Positions 45,860 through 55,560 of a stretch of 64,000 nucleotides of DNA are shown piece by piece. Below the pieces are notes generated by a model. The model had not been told where the DNA came from. It worked only from the letters and a program-made list of their open reading frames with translations, and made no database searches. The number at the start of each line of letters is the position of its first letter. Position 1 is the stretch's first letter. This stretch comes from Sinomicrobium sp. (GTDB lineage: Bacteria; Bacteroidota; Bacteroidia; Flavobacteriales; Flavobacteriaceae): assembly GCA_029266035.1 (NCBI GenBank), contig JAJUFH010000006.1, positions 1-64,000 of the forward strand, in the 5' to 3' direction. A program made the position numbers and the translations under genes.

Positions 45860-46331
45860 AAAAATCGTATTGTTGGGACATTTTGGAGTAGGAAAGACCT
45901 CCCTAGTACGACGATTTGTAGAAAATACATTTTCAGACAATTACAAAGTCACCATCGGAGTTCACATCCTCAAAAAAGAAATGGACCTCCCCGAAAACCA
46001 AGTCAATCTCATCATCTGGGATATAGAAGGCAATGAAGACATCACAGCCACCAGATCGTCTTACCTTATGGGATCGCACGGTTTTATCTATGTTTTTGAC
46101 ACCACCAGAAAATCTACTTTCGAAAATCTCAAACGCGATTTAGACCACCTCAAAAACAATTACAACAACGTACCTATCATTGTAGTGGGAAATAAAAACG
46201 ACCTGATAACCTCTGCCTATCTAAAAGAAAACAGTTCGCTTTTTGAACAAGTCGACTATTTCACCAGTGCCAGGACCGGAAAGAATGTAGAGCTTATTTT
46301 TGAAGACCTGACCAAAAAAATGATATCCTAA
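45846..46331 (+). CDS. Ras/Rab-like small GTPase (prokaryotic)
   Basis: 161 aa; G1 GHFGVGKTS, switch I T in YKVTIGVH, G3 WDIEGNE, G4 NKND, G5-like TSAR. Confidence 0.92.
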   Translation: MTISKKIVLLGHFGVGKTSLVRRFVENTFSDNYKVTIGVHILKKEMDLPENQVNLIIWDIEGNEDITATRSSYLMGSHGFIYVFDTTRKSTFENLKRDLDHLKNNYNNVPIIVVGNKNDLITSAYLKENSSLFEQVDYFTSARTGKNVELIFEDLTKKMIS

Positions 46332-47839
46332 TGCTCGAATTCTACAAAAAACAACACCTCTACCCTAAAGTACAATTTATAGTCATTGCGAAAAACGGAG
46401 AGGTTACAGCGTCAGACGACAATCTATTCCCTCTAGAACCAGGATCCGATATCGCGGAGTTTCATCCTTTTTTTGAAAGTGTAATCCCCCTGCTAGCTGA
46501 CAAAAACACACAGTTGTCGTACTACTGTATTCACATAAAAGACAAAATATGTGATGTAGATTGCAAAACCTTTGAAGGCAAAGATCCTCTTATCGTTATC
46601 CACGATCTCACCGAACACTATGAATCGCTGCAGTTAGTAACTCAAATGCGTAACGAAACCGTAATAGAGTCGGAGATACTCTCGCTTCAGAACACCTACC
46701 TACAGGAAAAAGAAGCCTTTAAACGCACTTTTATCGCCAACTTTAGTCACGAGTTGAGAAATCCACTTACCGGGATATTCTCGTTTACCGAAATGCTCGA
46801 AAAGACTCATCTCTCCGACGAGCAATACGATCTCGTTGAAGTTGTTAAATCGCTGTGTCAGGATTTGAATATTATGATTGAAGATATTCTCGACCTATCC
46901 AAAATTGAGGTCGGCAAATTCTTCACAAAAGACGAAGTGTTCGATTTCGATGAAATGCTCGACACCGTCAATTTTATTTATTCGACCAAGGCCAGACAGA
47001 AAAACTTAAATTTCCAAATTCACCGCGACGAAAAAATCCCGCAATATATCGAAGGAGATCAGAGCCGAATAAAACAACTACTTGCCAACACCATAGAAAA
47101 TGCCATAAAGTTTACCGATGAGGGGCAAGTAGACCTATACCTGAAATTGAACAACAAAAGAGCCAATAAAGTCAACATACAATTTGAAATTACCGACACG
47201 GGCATAGGCATCGCAAAAAAAGATCTCAACGACATCTTTACCAGCTTTACTCAGGTGCATAAAGACAATAAGTATCCCGGATCAGGATTGGGTTTGGCGA
47301 TAGTCAAAAACTTGGTCACTTTGATGGAAGGAAATATCTCGGCAGAGAGTGAACTGGGAAAAGGAACGAGCATACGGTTTAATCTCAAATTAAAATTTCC
47401 CCTTCATCACAGAGAAAAGCAAAAGAAAAAAACACAGGAGAGCGATATACTGTTCAACAATCCTGACAAATACAGCATATTGCTCATCGAAGACAACAAA
47501 ATCAGTCAAATCATCGTACTCAAAATACTAGCATCTCAAGGAGCCTTCTTTCTCGATATTGCTGAAAATGGCGCTCAGGCTATGGAGAGGGTAGAAGAAA
47601 ACGATTACGACCTCATTCTGATGGATTTGCGACTTCCCGATATTTCCGGCTACGAACTCGCCCCGTTAATACGAGACTTGCCCGAAAAGAAATATGCCAA
47701 AACACCTATTGTAGCTCTTTCGGGCAGTATGATGGGAGACGGAAAAAATGACTATAAAAAAGCTGGCATCAACGACATCCTACAAAAGCCGTTTCAAGAG
47801 CTACAATTGTTAAAGCAACTCAAAAAGTTTTTTAAATGA
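46331..47839 (+). CDS. Hybrid histidine kinase with C-terminal receiver domain
   Basis: 502 aa; FSHELRNPLTGIF H-box, NAIKFTDEG, DTGIGIAKKDL, GSGLGLAIVK; receiver LLIEDNKIS...LILMDLRLPDISG...LQKPF; start overlaps GTPase stop (taATG). Confidence 0.95.
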   Translation: MLEFYKKQHLYPKVQFIVIAKNGEVTASDDNLFPLEPGSDIAEFHPFFESVIPLLADKNTQLSYYCIHIKDKICDVDCKTFEGKDPLIVIHDLTEHYESLQLVTQMRNETVIESEILSLQNTYLQEKEAFKRTFIANFSHELRNPLTGIFSFTEMLEKTHLSDEQYDLVEVVKSLCQDLNIMIEDILDLSKIEVGKFFTKDEVFDFDEMLDTVNFIYSTKARQKNLNFQIHRDEKIPQYIEGDQSRIKQLLANTIENAIKFTDEGQVDLYLKLNNKRANKVNIQFEITDTGIGIAKKDLNDIFTSFTQVHKDNKYPGSGLGLAIVKNLVTLMEGNISAESELGKGTSIRFNLKLKFPLHHREKQKKKTQESDILFNNPDKYSILLIEDNKISQIIVLKILASQGAFFLDIAENGAQAMERVEENDYDLILMDLRLPDISGYELAPLIRDLPEKKYAKTPIVALSGSMMGDGKNDYKKAGINDILQKPFQELQLLKQLKKFFK

Positions 47840-47884
47840 TGTACTAGTTCCGCTCTGACAAAAAAAGGCATTAGCGACTCGACT

Positions 47885-48316
47885 CTATCGATTCATGTGT
47901 TTCATCTCTTCTTTGAAGGTGTCGAGATCTACCCCGTGAGAAACCAAATCGTATGCCTTGGCTATGATATACTTTACATTCCCCGGTGTGAATCCCAGTC
48001 CCACTCCCAACTTGTGCAACATAGCAGTCTCTTCCTCGTCAGCTATATGATCTGCATACACCATACGGACAAGATCGTAAAGGCGCTCCAGTCTCGAGTC
48101 GTAAAAAAAAGGAGGGTTTATAGGGTATTTCGCAGGATCCACCAGAATTGCAGCGTAGTCTTCTTCCGAGATATTGAGATTGACAGCCAGGCGATCGAGA
48201 AATGCTCTTTCCTCTTCATTAATCCCGCCATCCGACAGTGCTACGCGGACAATCGCCGCAAAATGATCTCTGTTTCGCTCCAAAAAGGCACTGGAATACA
48301 AATCTAATATTGACAT
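47885..48316 (-). CDS. TerB-family-like protein
   Basis: 143 aa; IVRVALSDGGINEEERAFLDRLAVNLNISEEDY and VYADHIADEEETAMLHKLGVGLGF. Confidence 0.75.
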   Translation of the reverse strand: MSILDLYSSAFLERNRDHFAAIVRVALSDGGINEEERAFLDRLAVNLNISEEDYAAILVDPAKYPINPPFFYDSRLERLYDLVRMVYADHIADEEETAMLHKLGVGLGFTPGNVKYIIAKAYDLVSHGVDLDTFKEEMKHMNR

Positions 48317-48401
48317 AGCTAAGTAATATTAAAGTTTTAAAAACTTTCTTGAGTGTTCGCCGCAAATATACATTTTATCCGAGAATCTGTTTTTATTACC
48401 T

Positions 48402-51400
48402 TTGCACAAAATTTTTAGCGTGAATAACACCCAGGCATTGCCAGTTTCTTTTTCGGCAGCCATAGGGGCTCCCGCCCCTTCACAGTCTCCGCAAATGCGA
48501 AAACTGAGGAGTGCTATTGCCTCCGCTCAAACTTCGGAAAAAATATATGTGGGCGGACTGGTCGGCTCATCGCTCTCATTTGTCGTTGCTCAGCATTTCA
48601 CAGAGAGTGAACTCCCACATATGCTCATCCTCAACGACAAGGAAGAAGCTGCCTATTACCTCAACGACTTGGAGCAGTTACTCGGAGAAGGAAACGTGCT
48701 CTTTTATCCAGGGAGCTACCGCAGGCCATATCAAATAGAAGAAACCGACAATGCCAATGTATTGCTTCGGGCCGAAGTACTCAACCGGATAAATTCTAAA
48801 AAGAAACCCGCGCTCATCATCACCTATCCCGATGCCCTCTTTGAAAAGGTTGTCACTCGCAAAACTCTAGAGCAAAACACCTTAAAAATGAAAGTAGGAG
48901 AAAGTATTTCTCCCGACTTCGTCAATGAAGTGCTTTTCGAATACCACTTTAGAAGGGTTGACTTTGTGTCAGAACCCGGTGAATTTTCCGTTCGAGGCGG
49001 CATTATAGACGTCTTTTCATTTTCTAATGACGAACCTTATCGCATAGAGTTTTTTGGAGATGAGGTAGACAGTATCAGGACATTTGACGTAGAGACACAG
49101 CTCTCGCTCAAAAAATTAAATAAAATAAGTGTCATCCCAAATGTAGAACAGAAGGTAGTGGGCGAGATGAGGGAGAGTTTTCTCAGCTATATTCCTGGAA
49201 AAACGGTGATCTTCCGTCAAAATAGCGGAATGTTTAGCTCCAGAATCGACCAACTCTTCGCAAAGGCAGAAGAGGCTTTTACCTCCCTACAAGGAACCGT
49301 AAAACACGCCAGCCCTGAAGAACTGTTCTGCAGCTCGCGGCTATTGGAAAAACAGTTTACCGAATTTGTCGTCGCCGAAACCGAAAAGTTGGCGTCGCTT
49401 AGCCTTACAGAAAAAGACAGCCCGTACAAAGAAATAGTCACCTTTCACACCCGACCACAGCCCTCGTTCAACAAGCAGTTCAACCTGCTATTGGACGATC
49501 TCGCACAAAACCGTGAAAATGGATACACAAATTACATCTTTTGCAGCAGCGAACAGCAGGCGCAACGCTTTCACGATATTTTTGAAGAACTGCAAGGAGA
49601 TATCCCTTACAAAACGGTGATATTCCCGATATATCGAGGATTTATAGACGACGACCTAAAAGTGGTGTACTATACCGATCACCAGATTTTTGAGCGCTAT
49701 CACAAGTTTAATCTCCGCAACGGCTATGCAAAAAAACAAGCCATCACCCTCAAAGAACTAAACCACCTGCAAATAGGCGACTACGTTACGCATATAGACC
49801 ACGGTATAGGCAAGTTTGGCGGACTGCAAAAGATACAGGTGGAAGGCAAACCACAGGAGGCCATAAAACTGATTTACGGAGAACGCGATATTCTCTATGT
49901 GAGTATTCACGCCCTGCACAAAATCACCAAATACAACGGCAAGGACGGAAAACCTCCAAAAATTTACAAACTGGGCAGTAACGCTTGGAAAAACCTCAAG
50001 AAAAAGACCAAAAACAAGGTTAAAGAAATCGCCTTCAACCTGATTGAGCTATACGCCAAAAGGCGAACAAAACAAGGCTTCTCCTTTGCCCCCGACAGCT
50101 ATCTACAACACGAATTGGAGGCTTCGTTTATCTACGAAGACACCCCAGACCAGAGCAAGGCTACCAAAGAGGTCAAAAACGACATGGAAAGCGAGCACCC
50201 TATGGATCGCCTCGTATGTGGAGATGTGGGCTTTGGAAAAACAGAAGTCGCAATCAGAGCTGCCTTTAAGGCGGTAGACAACAGTAAGCAGGTGGCGGTA
50301 TTGGTGCCTACCACCATCTTGGCCTTTCAACATTACAAAACCTTTAGCGAGAGACTCAAAGACCTCCCTGTTACTGTCGATTACCTCAACCGCTTCCGCA
50401 GTGCAAAAGAGAAAAAAGACATACTGGAACGACTGGCCTCAGGTAAAATCGATATCGTAATCGGAACACATCAACTGGTAAACAAGAATGTAAAGTTTTA
50501 CGATCTCGGGCTACTCGTGGTAGACGAAGAACAAAAATTTGGGGTAGCAGCAAAAGACAAACTCAAAACCCTAAAAGAAAATGTAGACGTGCTCACCCTC
50601 ACAGCTACCCCCATTCCGAGAACGCTACAATTCAGTCTTATGGCAGCGCGCGACCTGTCGGTTATCACCACTCCGCCCCCCAACAGATATCCTATAGAAA
50701 GCCATGTAATACAGTTTAGTGAAGAAATAATACGCGATGCTGTCTCTTATGAAATACAACGTGGCGGACAGATATTTTTTATTCACAACCGCATAGAAAA
50801 TATCGCTGAAGTTGCCGGTATGATACAACGACTGGTGCCAGACGCCAAAATAGGTATCGGCCATGGACAGATGGATGGCAAAAAGCTGGAACAGCTGATG
50901 CTCTCCTTTATGAACGGCGAATTTGACGTATTGGTGTCGACCACTATCGTAGAAAGCGGTCTAGATGTTCCGAATGCCAACACCATCTTTATCAACAACG
51001 CCAACAACTTTGGGCTGAGTGATCTTCATCAAATGAGAGGACGTGTAGGCCGAAGCAACAAAAAAGCTTTTTGCTACTTTATCACCCCTCCCTATTCGGC
51101 TATGACCGATGATGCCAGGAAGCGCATACAGGCTCTTGAACAATTTTCCGAACTGGGAAGCGGATTTAACATAGCGATGAAAGACCTCGAAATAAGAGGA
51201 GCCGGTGATTTGCTAGGAGGGGAACAAAGCGGCTTTATCAACGATATCGGTTTTGATACCTACCAAAAAATACTGAGTGAAGCCATAGAAGAGCTCAAAG
51301 AAAATGAGTTTAGCGATCTCTACGGCCACGACGATACCAAAGAGTATGTACGAGACACTCAAATCGACTCCGATTTTGAACTGCTTTTCCCCGACGAATA

Positions 51401-51836
51401 CGTTAACAGCGTTACAGAACGACTCAATCTGTACAATCAGTTGAGCGCGGTGAGCAATGAGGGAGAACTCAAAAAATACGAAGACGATCTAAAGGATCGC
51501 TTTGGCCCCTTGCCGGTACAGGTCACAGATCTACTCAACAGTGTAAGACTCAAGTGGATCGCCGCTTCTATGGGATTGGAAAGACTGATTCTCAAAAACG
51601 GAAAAATGGTGGGCTATTTTATAGCTGACCAGCAGAGTCGTTTCTATCAGAGCAAAACTTTCCTCCATATTGTACAACTGATACAGCAACACCCAAAAGG
51701 CTGTAAAATGAAGGAAAAAGACACTCGATCAGGGCTTCGTCTGCTGCTTACTTTTGAAGATATCACCTCAGCCGACAAAGCGTTAAACGCCTTAAAACCC
51801 TTTGTACTCCGTGAAGAAGAGACCCCAACTCCCTAA
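48402..51836 (+). CDS. mfd: Transcription-repair coupling factor
   Basis: 1144 aa; MDRLVCGDVGFGKTEVAIRAAFKAV, VDEEQKFGV, LTLTATPIPRTLQFSLMAARDLSVITTPPPNR, QMRGRVGRSNKKAFCYF. Confidence 0.97.
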   Translation: MHKIFSVNNTQALPVSFSAAIGAPAPSQSPQMRKLRSAIASAQTSEKIYVGGLVGSSLSFVVAQHFTESELPHMLILNDKEEAAYYLNDLEQLLGEGNVLFYPGSYRRPYQIEETDNANVLLRAEVLNRINSKKKPALIITYPDALFEKVVTRKTLEQNTLKMKVGESISPDFVNEVLFEYHFRRVDFVSEPGEFSVRGGIIDVFSFSNDEPYRIEFFGDEVDSIRTFDVETQLSLKKLNKISVIPNVEQKVVGEMRESFLSYIPGKTVIFRQNSGMFSSRIDQLFAKAEEAFTSLQGTVKHASPEELFCSSRLLEKQFTEFVVAETEKLASLSLTEKDSPYKEIVTFHTRPQPSFNKQFNLLLDDLAQNRENGYTNYIFCSSEQQAQRFHDIFEELQGDIPYKTVIFPIYRGFIDDDLKVVYYTDHQIFERYHKFNLRNGYAKKQAITLKELNHLQIGDYVTHIDHGIGKFGGLQKIQVEGKPQEAIKLIYGERDILYVSIHALHKITKYNGKDGKPPKIYKLGSNAWKNLKKKTKNKVKEIAFNLIELYAKRRTKQGFSFAPDSYLQHELEASFIYEDTPDQSKATKEVKNDMESEHPMDRLVCGDVGFGKTEVAIRAAFKAVDNSKQVAVLVPTTILAFQHYKTFSERLKDLPVTVDYLNRFRSAKEKKDILERLASGKIDIVIGTHQLVNKNVKFYDLGLLVVDEEQKFGVAAKDKLKTLKENVDVLTLTATPIPRTLQFSLMAARDLSVITTPPPNRYPIESHVIQFSEEIIRDAVSYEIQRGGQIFFIHNRIENIAEVAGMIQRLVPDAKIGIGHGQMDGKKLEQLMLSFMNGEFDVLVSTTIVESGLDVPNANTIFINNANNFGLSDLHQMRGRVGRSNKKAFCYFITPPYSAMTDDARKRIQALEQFSELGSGFNIAMKDLEIRGAGDLLGGEQSGFINDIGFDTYQKILSEAIEELKENEFSDLYGHDDTKEYVRDTQIDSDFELLFPDEYVNSVTERLNLYNQLSAVSNEGELKKYEDDLKDRFGPLPVQVTDLLNSVRLKWIAASMGLERLILKNGKMVGYFIADQQSRFYQSKTFLHIVQLIQQHPKGCKMKEKDTRSGLRLLLTFEDITSADKALNALKPFVLREEETPTP

Positions 51837-51956
51837 AATTAGAGCTTATTGTCGAAGTTCAAACCCGCTTTTTTTTGTGAAACCCTGAAATGTAAGCAAG
51901 ATTCAAATTATGAATTCGTTATATTTGCAAAGAAGCCCAAAAAACAGTTAACATTT

Positions 51957-52835
51957 ATGAGTAAGTCGTTTGAAAGATACCAAAAGCGAAGACTGATTTC
52001 ATCGTATTTCTCCGTAATACTCAGTATATCGCTTGTGTTGTTTCTGTTGGGTATGTTGGGCATGATGGTTATCAACACCAAAAAACTGGCCGATCACTTC
52101 AAAGAACAGGTAGCTGTATCTATTTTTCTGAAAGACGACGCCAAAAAAACAGAGATAGAACAACTGCAAAAAAGCCTTGCCCTAGCCGAGTACACCAAAT
52201 CGGTCAGCTTTGTCTCTAAAGAAGCTGCTGCAGAAGCACAGAGTGCGGAAATGGGAGAGAATTTTATGGATTTTTTAGGATACAATCCCTTGCAGAATTC
52301 CATAGACGTCAGATTAAAAGCCGATTTTGTAGACGCTCAAAAACTGGAAGAAATTGCCGGAGAAATAGGAACAAAAAATTTTGTGGACGAAGTGTCCTAC
52401 GACCGTCCTCTTATCACTCTGCTCAACGAAAACATCAAACGCTTAAGTCTTTGGATATTACTGGCCAGTGGTGCCTTTACCATTATAGCTGTGCTGCTGA
52501 TAAACAGTTCGATTCGACTGTCTATCTACTCAAAACGGTTTATTATCAAGACTATGCAGATGGTAGGAGCCACAAAGCGCTTTATACGACGGCCATTTAT
52601 ACAAACCAGTGTTAAACTGGGCGTTATAGGTGCCGTAATTGCCATAGCCGCTATGGTTGCCTGCCTGTACTATTTCGACCGACTATTCCCGGAACTCGGA
52701 CTCTTGCAGGATCCCGCTCTACTCCTGATACTGTTTGCCGGCATCTTCCTCATGGGAGCGGTTATAAGTTGGATTAGCACCTATTTTGCAGCTCAAAGAT
52801 TTCTGAACCTGCGCACAGACGATTTGTATTACTAA
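51957..52835 (+). CDS. ftsX: FtsX-like cell division permease
   Basis: MSKSFERYQKRRLISSYFSVILSISLVLFLLGMLG; four TM segments. Confidence 0.9.
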   Translation: MSKSFERYQKRRLISSYFSVILSISLVLFLLGMLGMMVINTKKLADHFKEQVAVSIFLKDDAKKTEIEQLQKSLALAEYTKSVSFVSKEAAAEAQSAEMGENFMDFLGYNPLQNSIDVRLKADFVDAQKLEEIAGEIGTKNFVDEVSYDRPLITLLNENIKRLSLWILLASGAFTIIAVLLINSSIRLSIYSKRFIIKTMQMVGATKRFIRRPFIQTSVKLGVIGAVIAIAAMVACLYYFDRLFPELGLLQDPALLLILFAGIFLMGAVISWISTYFAAQRFLNLRTDDLYY

Positions 52836-52847
52836 TAAAACAACACC

Positions 52848-53108
52848 ATGAGTAAAAAAGATAAATCACAACGAGAATTCATATTCCAAAAAAAGAATTA
52901 CACCGTGATGTTTGCTGGTCTCGCTCTGATAGCACTGGGATTTATCCTAATGAGTGGAGGCGGCACAGACGATCCGACGACCTTTAATTCAGAAATATTT
53001 AGCTTCAGGAGAATAAGACTTGCCCCCACTCTTGTCATTGTCGGTTTTGCCATGCAGATATACGCCATCCTGCTTTCTCCTAAGGCTAAAAACAATAAAA
53101 ATGAATAG
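52848..53108 (+). CDS. DUF3098-family small membrane protein
   Basis: 86 aa; ALGFILMSGGGTDDPTTFNSEIFSFRRIRLAPTLVIVGF. Confidence 0.85.
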   Translation: MSKKDKSQREFIFQKKNYTVMFAGLALIALGFILMSGGGTDDPTTFNSEIFSFRRIRLAPTLVIVGFAMQIYAILLSPKAKNNKNE

Positions 53109-53226
53109 TGGATCAACTGTGTATTCGACCAATACCCGCTCTATCAAAACATTGAGTTGTCAAATATTCAATAAACCCTATTTCCCTTCGTTTAGTCTGA
53201 TAAATGATCTAACCCGACAGTAACAC

Positions 53227-54021
53227 ATGGACATTATTGACGCAATTATCCTAGGAATCGTCCAGGGTCTTACCGAATTCCTTCCCGTATCATCCAGCGG
53301 TCATCTCGAAATAGGGAAAGCCTTGCTTGGCGACAACTCCCTACCCGAAGAGAGCCTTGTCTTTACCGTAGTTCTCCACTTTGCCACTGCTCTGAGTACC
53401 ATAGTCATATTTCGGAAAGAGGTTGTGGAAATCCTAAATGGACTCTTCCGTTTCAAAGACAACGAAGAAACGAGATTTTCCATTAAAATCATCCTCTCCA
53501 TGATTCCGGCAGTATTCGTAGGGCTGGTATTTGAAAAGCAACTGGAGCAACTCTTCGGAGGGAACATATTGCTGGTGGGATCTATGTTGCTCATCACTGC
53601 ATTGCTGCTCTATTTTGCAGATCGTGCCAAAGACACCACAAAAAACGTCACCTACAAAAATGCAATTATTATAGGGATCTCTCAGGCTATCGCACTGCTC
53701 CCCGGCATATCCCGAAGTGGGGCTACCATCTCCACTTCTGTATTACTCGGTATAGACAAAAGCAAGGCCGCAAGGTTTTCTTTTCTCATGGTAGTCCCTC
53801 TCATATTCGGAAGTATTGCTAAAGAACTGCTCTATGGAAACATCAGTTTTCAAGCAGAGCAAATCACCCCCCTCGCCGCAGGTTTTGCTGCAGCTTTTTT
53901 CTCCGGACTCCTCGCTTGTACTTGGATGATAAAGCTAGTGCGCAACAGCAAACTCACCTATTTTTCAGTGTACTGCCTCATCGTAGGAATTGTGGCTATT
54001 ACTTATTCATTTTCACAATAA
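53227..54021 (+). CDS. uppP: Undecaprenyl-diphosphate phosphatase
   Basis: 264 aa; IVQGLTEFLPVSSSGHLEIGKALLG; LLPGISRSGATISTSVLLG. Confidence 0.97.
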   Translation: MDIIDAIILGIVQGLTEFLPVSSSGHLEIGKALLGDNSLPEESLVFTVVLHFATALSTIVIFRKEVVEILNGLFRFKDNEETRFSIKIILSMIPAVFVGLVFEKQLEQLFGGNILLVGSMLLITALLLYFADRAKDTTKNVTYKNAIIIGISQAIALLPGISRSGATISTSVLLGIDKSKAARFSFLMVVPLIFGSIAKELLYGNISFQAEQITPLAAGFAAAFFSGLLACTWMIKLVRNSKLTYFSVYCLIVGIVAITYSFSQ

Positions 54022-54023
54022 CG

Positions 54024-54728
54024 ATGGAAAAAAATTCTGCCGAATACTTCACAGAAGGACAGATTCTACTAATAGACAAACCGCTACACTGGTCGTCTTT
54101 CCAGGCGGTAAACAAGATTAGATGGGCGATTCGTAAAAGTTTTGGTCTCAAAAAGATCAAGGTAGGGCACGCCGGCACCCTCGATCCCCTCGCTACAGGT
54201 TTGTTGATTGTATGCACCGGAAAATTCACAAAAAAAATACCGGAACTACAGGGGCAGGTCAAAGAATACACCGGTACCATTTCTCTCGGGGCAACCACGC
54301 CTTCGTACGATTTGGAAACCGAAGTAGACCAATCCTATCCCACTGCACATATCAGCCCGGAACTGATTCGAGAGACCGCTGCAAAATTCACCGGAGAAAT
54401 TGCCCAGATTCCTCCTGTATTCTCCGCTATTAAAAAAGACGGGAAGAGATTGTACGAACACGCGCGAAAAGGACAAGAAGTAGAGATAGAACCTAGAAAT
54501 ATAACTATTCACTCTTTCGAGACAGACGACAGTCATTTTCCCGACATCTCCTTTAGAGTGGTGTGTAGTAAAGGCACTTACATACGTTCTCTCGCTCACG
54601 ACTTCGGACAGGCGATGCAATCAGGGGCACATCTTTCCAAACTCCGTCGCACAGCTATTGGCAACTACCGGGTAGAAGAAGCCATTACACCCGATGCCTT
54701 TGTGGAAGGCCTTCGTGAAAATCCGTAA
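54024..54728 (+). CDS. truB: tRNA pseudouridine(55) synthase
   Basis: KVGHAGTLDPLATGLLIVCTGKFTK; QIPPVFSAIKKDGKRLYEHARKG; start set at MEKNSAEYF. Confidence 0.96.
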   Translation: MEKNSAEYFTEGQILLIDKPLHWSSFQAVNKIRWAIRKSFGLKKIKVGHAGTLDPLATGLLIVCTGKFTKKIPELQGQVKEYTGTISLGATTPSYDLETEVDQSYPTAHISPELIRETAAKFTGEIAQIPPVFSAIKKDGKRLYEHARKGQEVEIEPRNITIHSFETDDSHFPDISFRVVCSKGTYIRSLAHDFGQAMQSGAHLSKLRRTAIGNYRVEEAITPDAFVEGLRENP

Positions 54729-54818
54729 TTTTTTAGTATTTTTCACGAGAAAACCACATCCCGAGACGATGTGTTTTGTGCCACCCAATTATTTTGTGCT
54801 TCGGGCGTTATATAAAAT

Positions 54819-55553
54819 ATGGAACTGAACGGAAAACAATACGCATTGCTGATATCATCACTTGTCATGATGCTCCTACTGCTTACTCTGTTTAATATCC
54901 ACCTCTCGACACAGCAAAAAAAAGAACGACTAATCGAACTGCAAGTAGAGGAAATAGTCGAAGAAAATATCCAACTACCAAAGGAGAGTAGCCGAATTAA
55001 AACGCATATGGCCTATAACGAATCGGTAAAGAGTAAGTTTGAAGAGGAAATTAAGGAATTTAAAACACTGGAAGAGCTCAGAGAAGGGAAAAGAGCTGAA
55101 GAAAGTGAAGAAGAACAGGAAGAAGATGCTTCAGACAACACTTCCAACACCGCAGAAAACGAATCTATAGACGGTGGCATCTATAGGGAAAAGCAGTCGG
55201 AAAAAACTCCCGAAAAATCTAAGGAGTCCGAAGGAGACAACAGTACCCATAACACGGTATTGCACAATAACACAAACCGACACAGCTCTATTTCTTATTC
55301 CCTAGTAAACCGTATTCACCGTTATCTTCCAAACCCGGTATACACCTGTTCTGCCCAAGGCAAAATAGTGATCAATATACGAGTCAACTCAGCTGGAAAA
55401 GTAACCCGAGCCGATTTTAACAGAAAGAGTTCCACATCTGCCAACGGCTGTCTTGTAGACCAAGCCATCACCTATGCCTTAAAAGCCACTTTCAACAGCA
55501 GGGAAGGAAGCGGAGAACAGCAGGGCACCATCACCTACCTCTTCCAAGGATAA
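54819..55553 (+). CDS. TonB-like energy transducer family protein
   Basis: 244 aa; N-terminal TM, acidic low-complexity linker, C-terminal CSAQGKIVINIRVNSAGKVTRADFN. Confidence 0.65.
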   Translation: MELNGKQYALLISSLVMMLLLLTLFNIHLSTQQKKERLIELQVEEIVEENIQLPKESSRIKTHMAYNESVKSKFEEEIKEFKTLEELREGKRAEESEEEQEEDASDNTSNTAENESIDGGIYREKQSEKTPEKSKESEGDNSTHNTVLHNNTNRHSSISYSLVNRIHRYLPNPVYTCSAQGKIVINIRVNSAGKVTRADFNRKSSTSANGCLVDQAITYALKATFNSREGSGEQQGTITYLFQG

Positions 55554-55560
55554 CAACTCA

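Noticed and set aside
47897-48307. 136-aa + strand ORF
   Set aside because: Antisense to the TerB-like gene, which has the better protein-like composition
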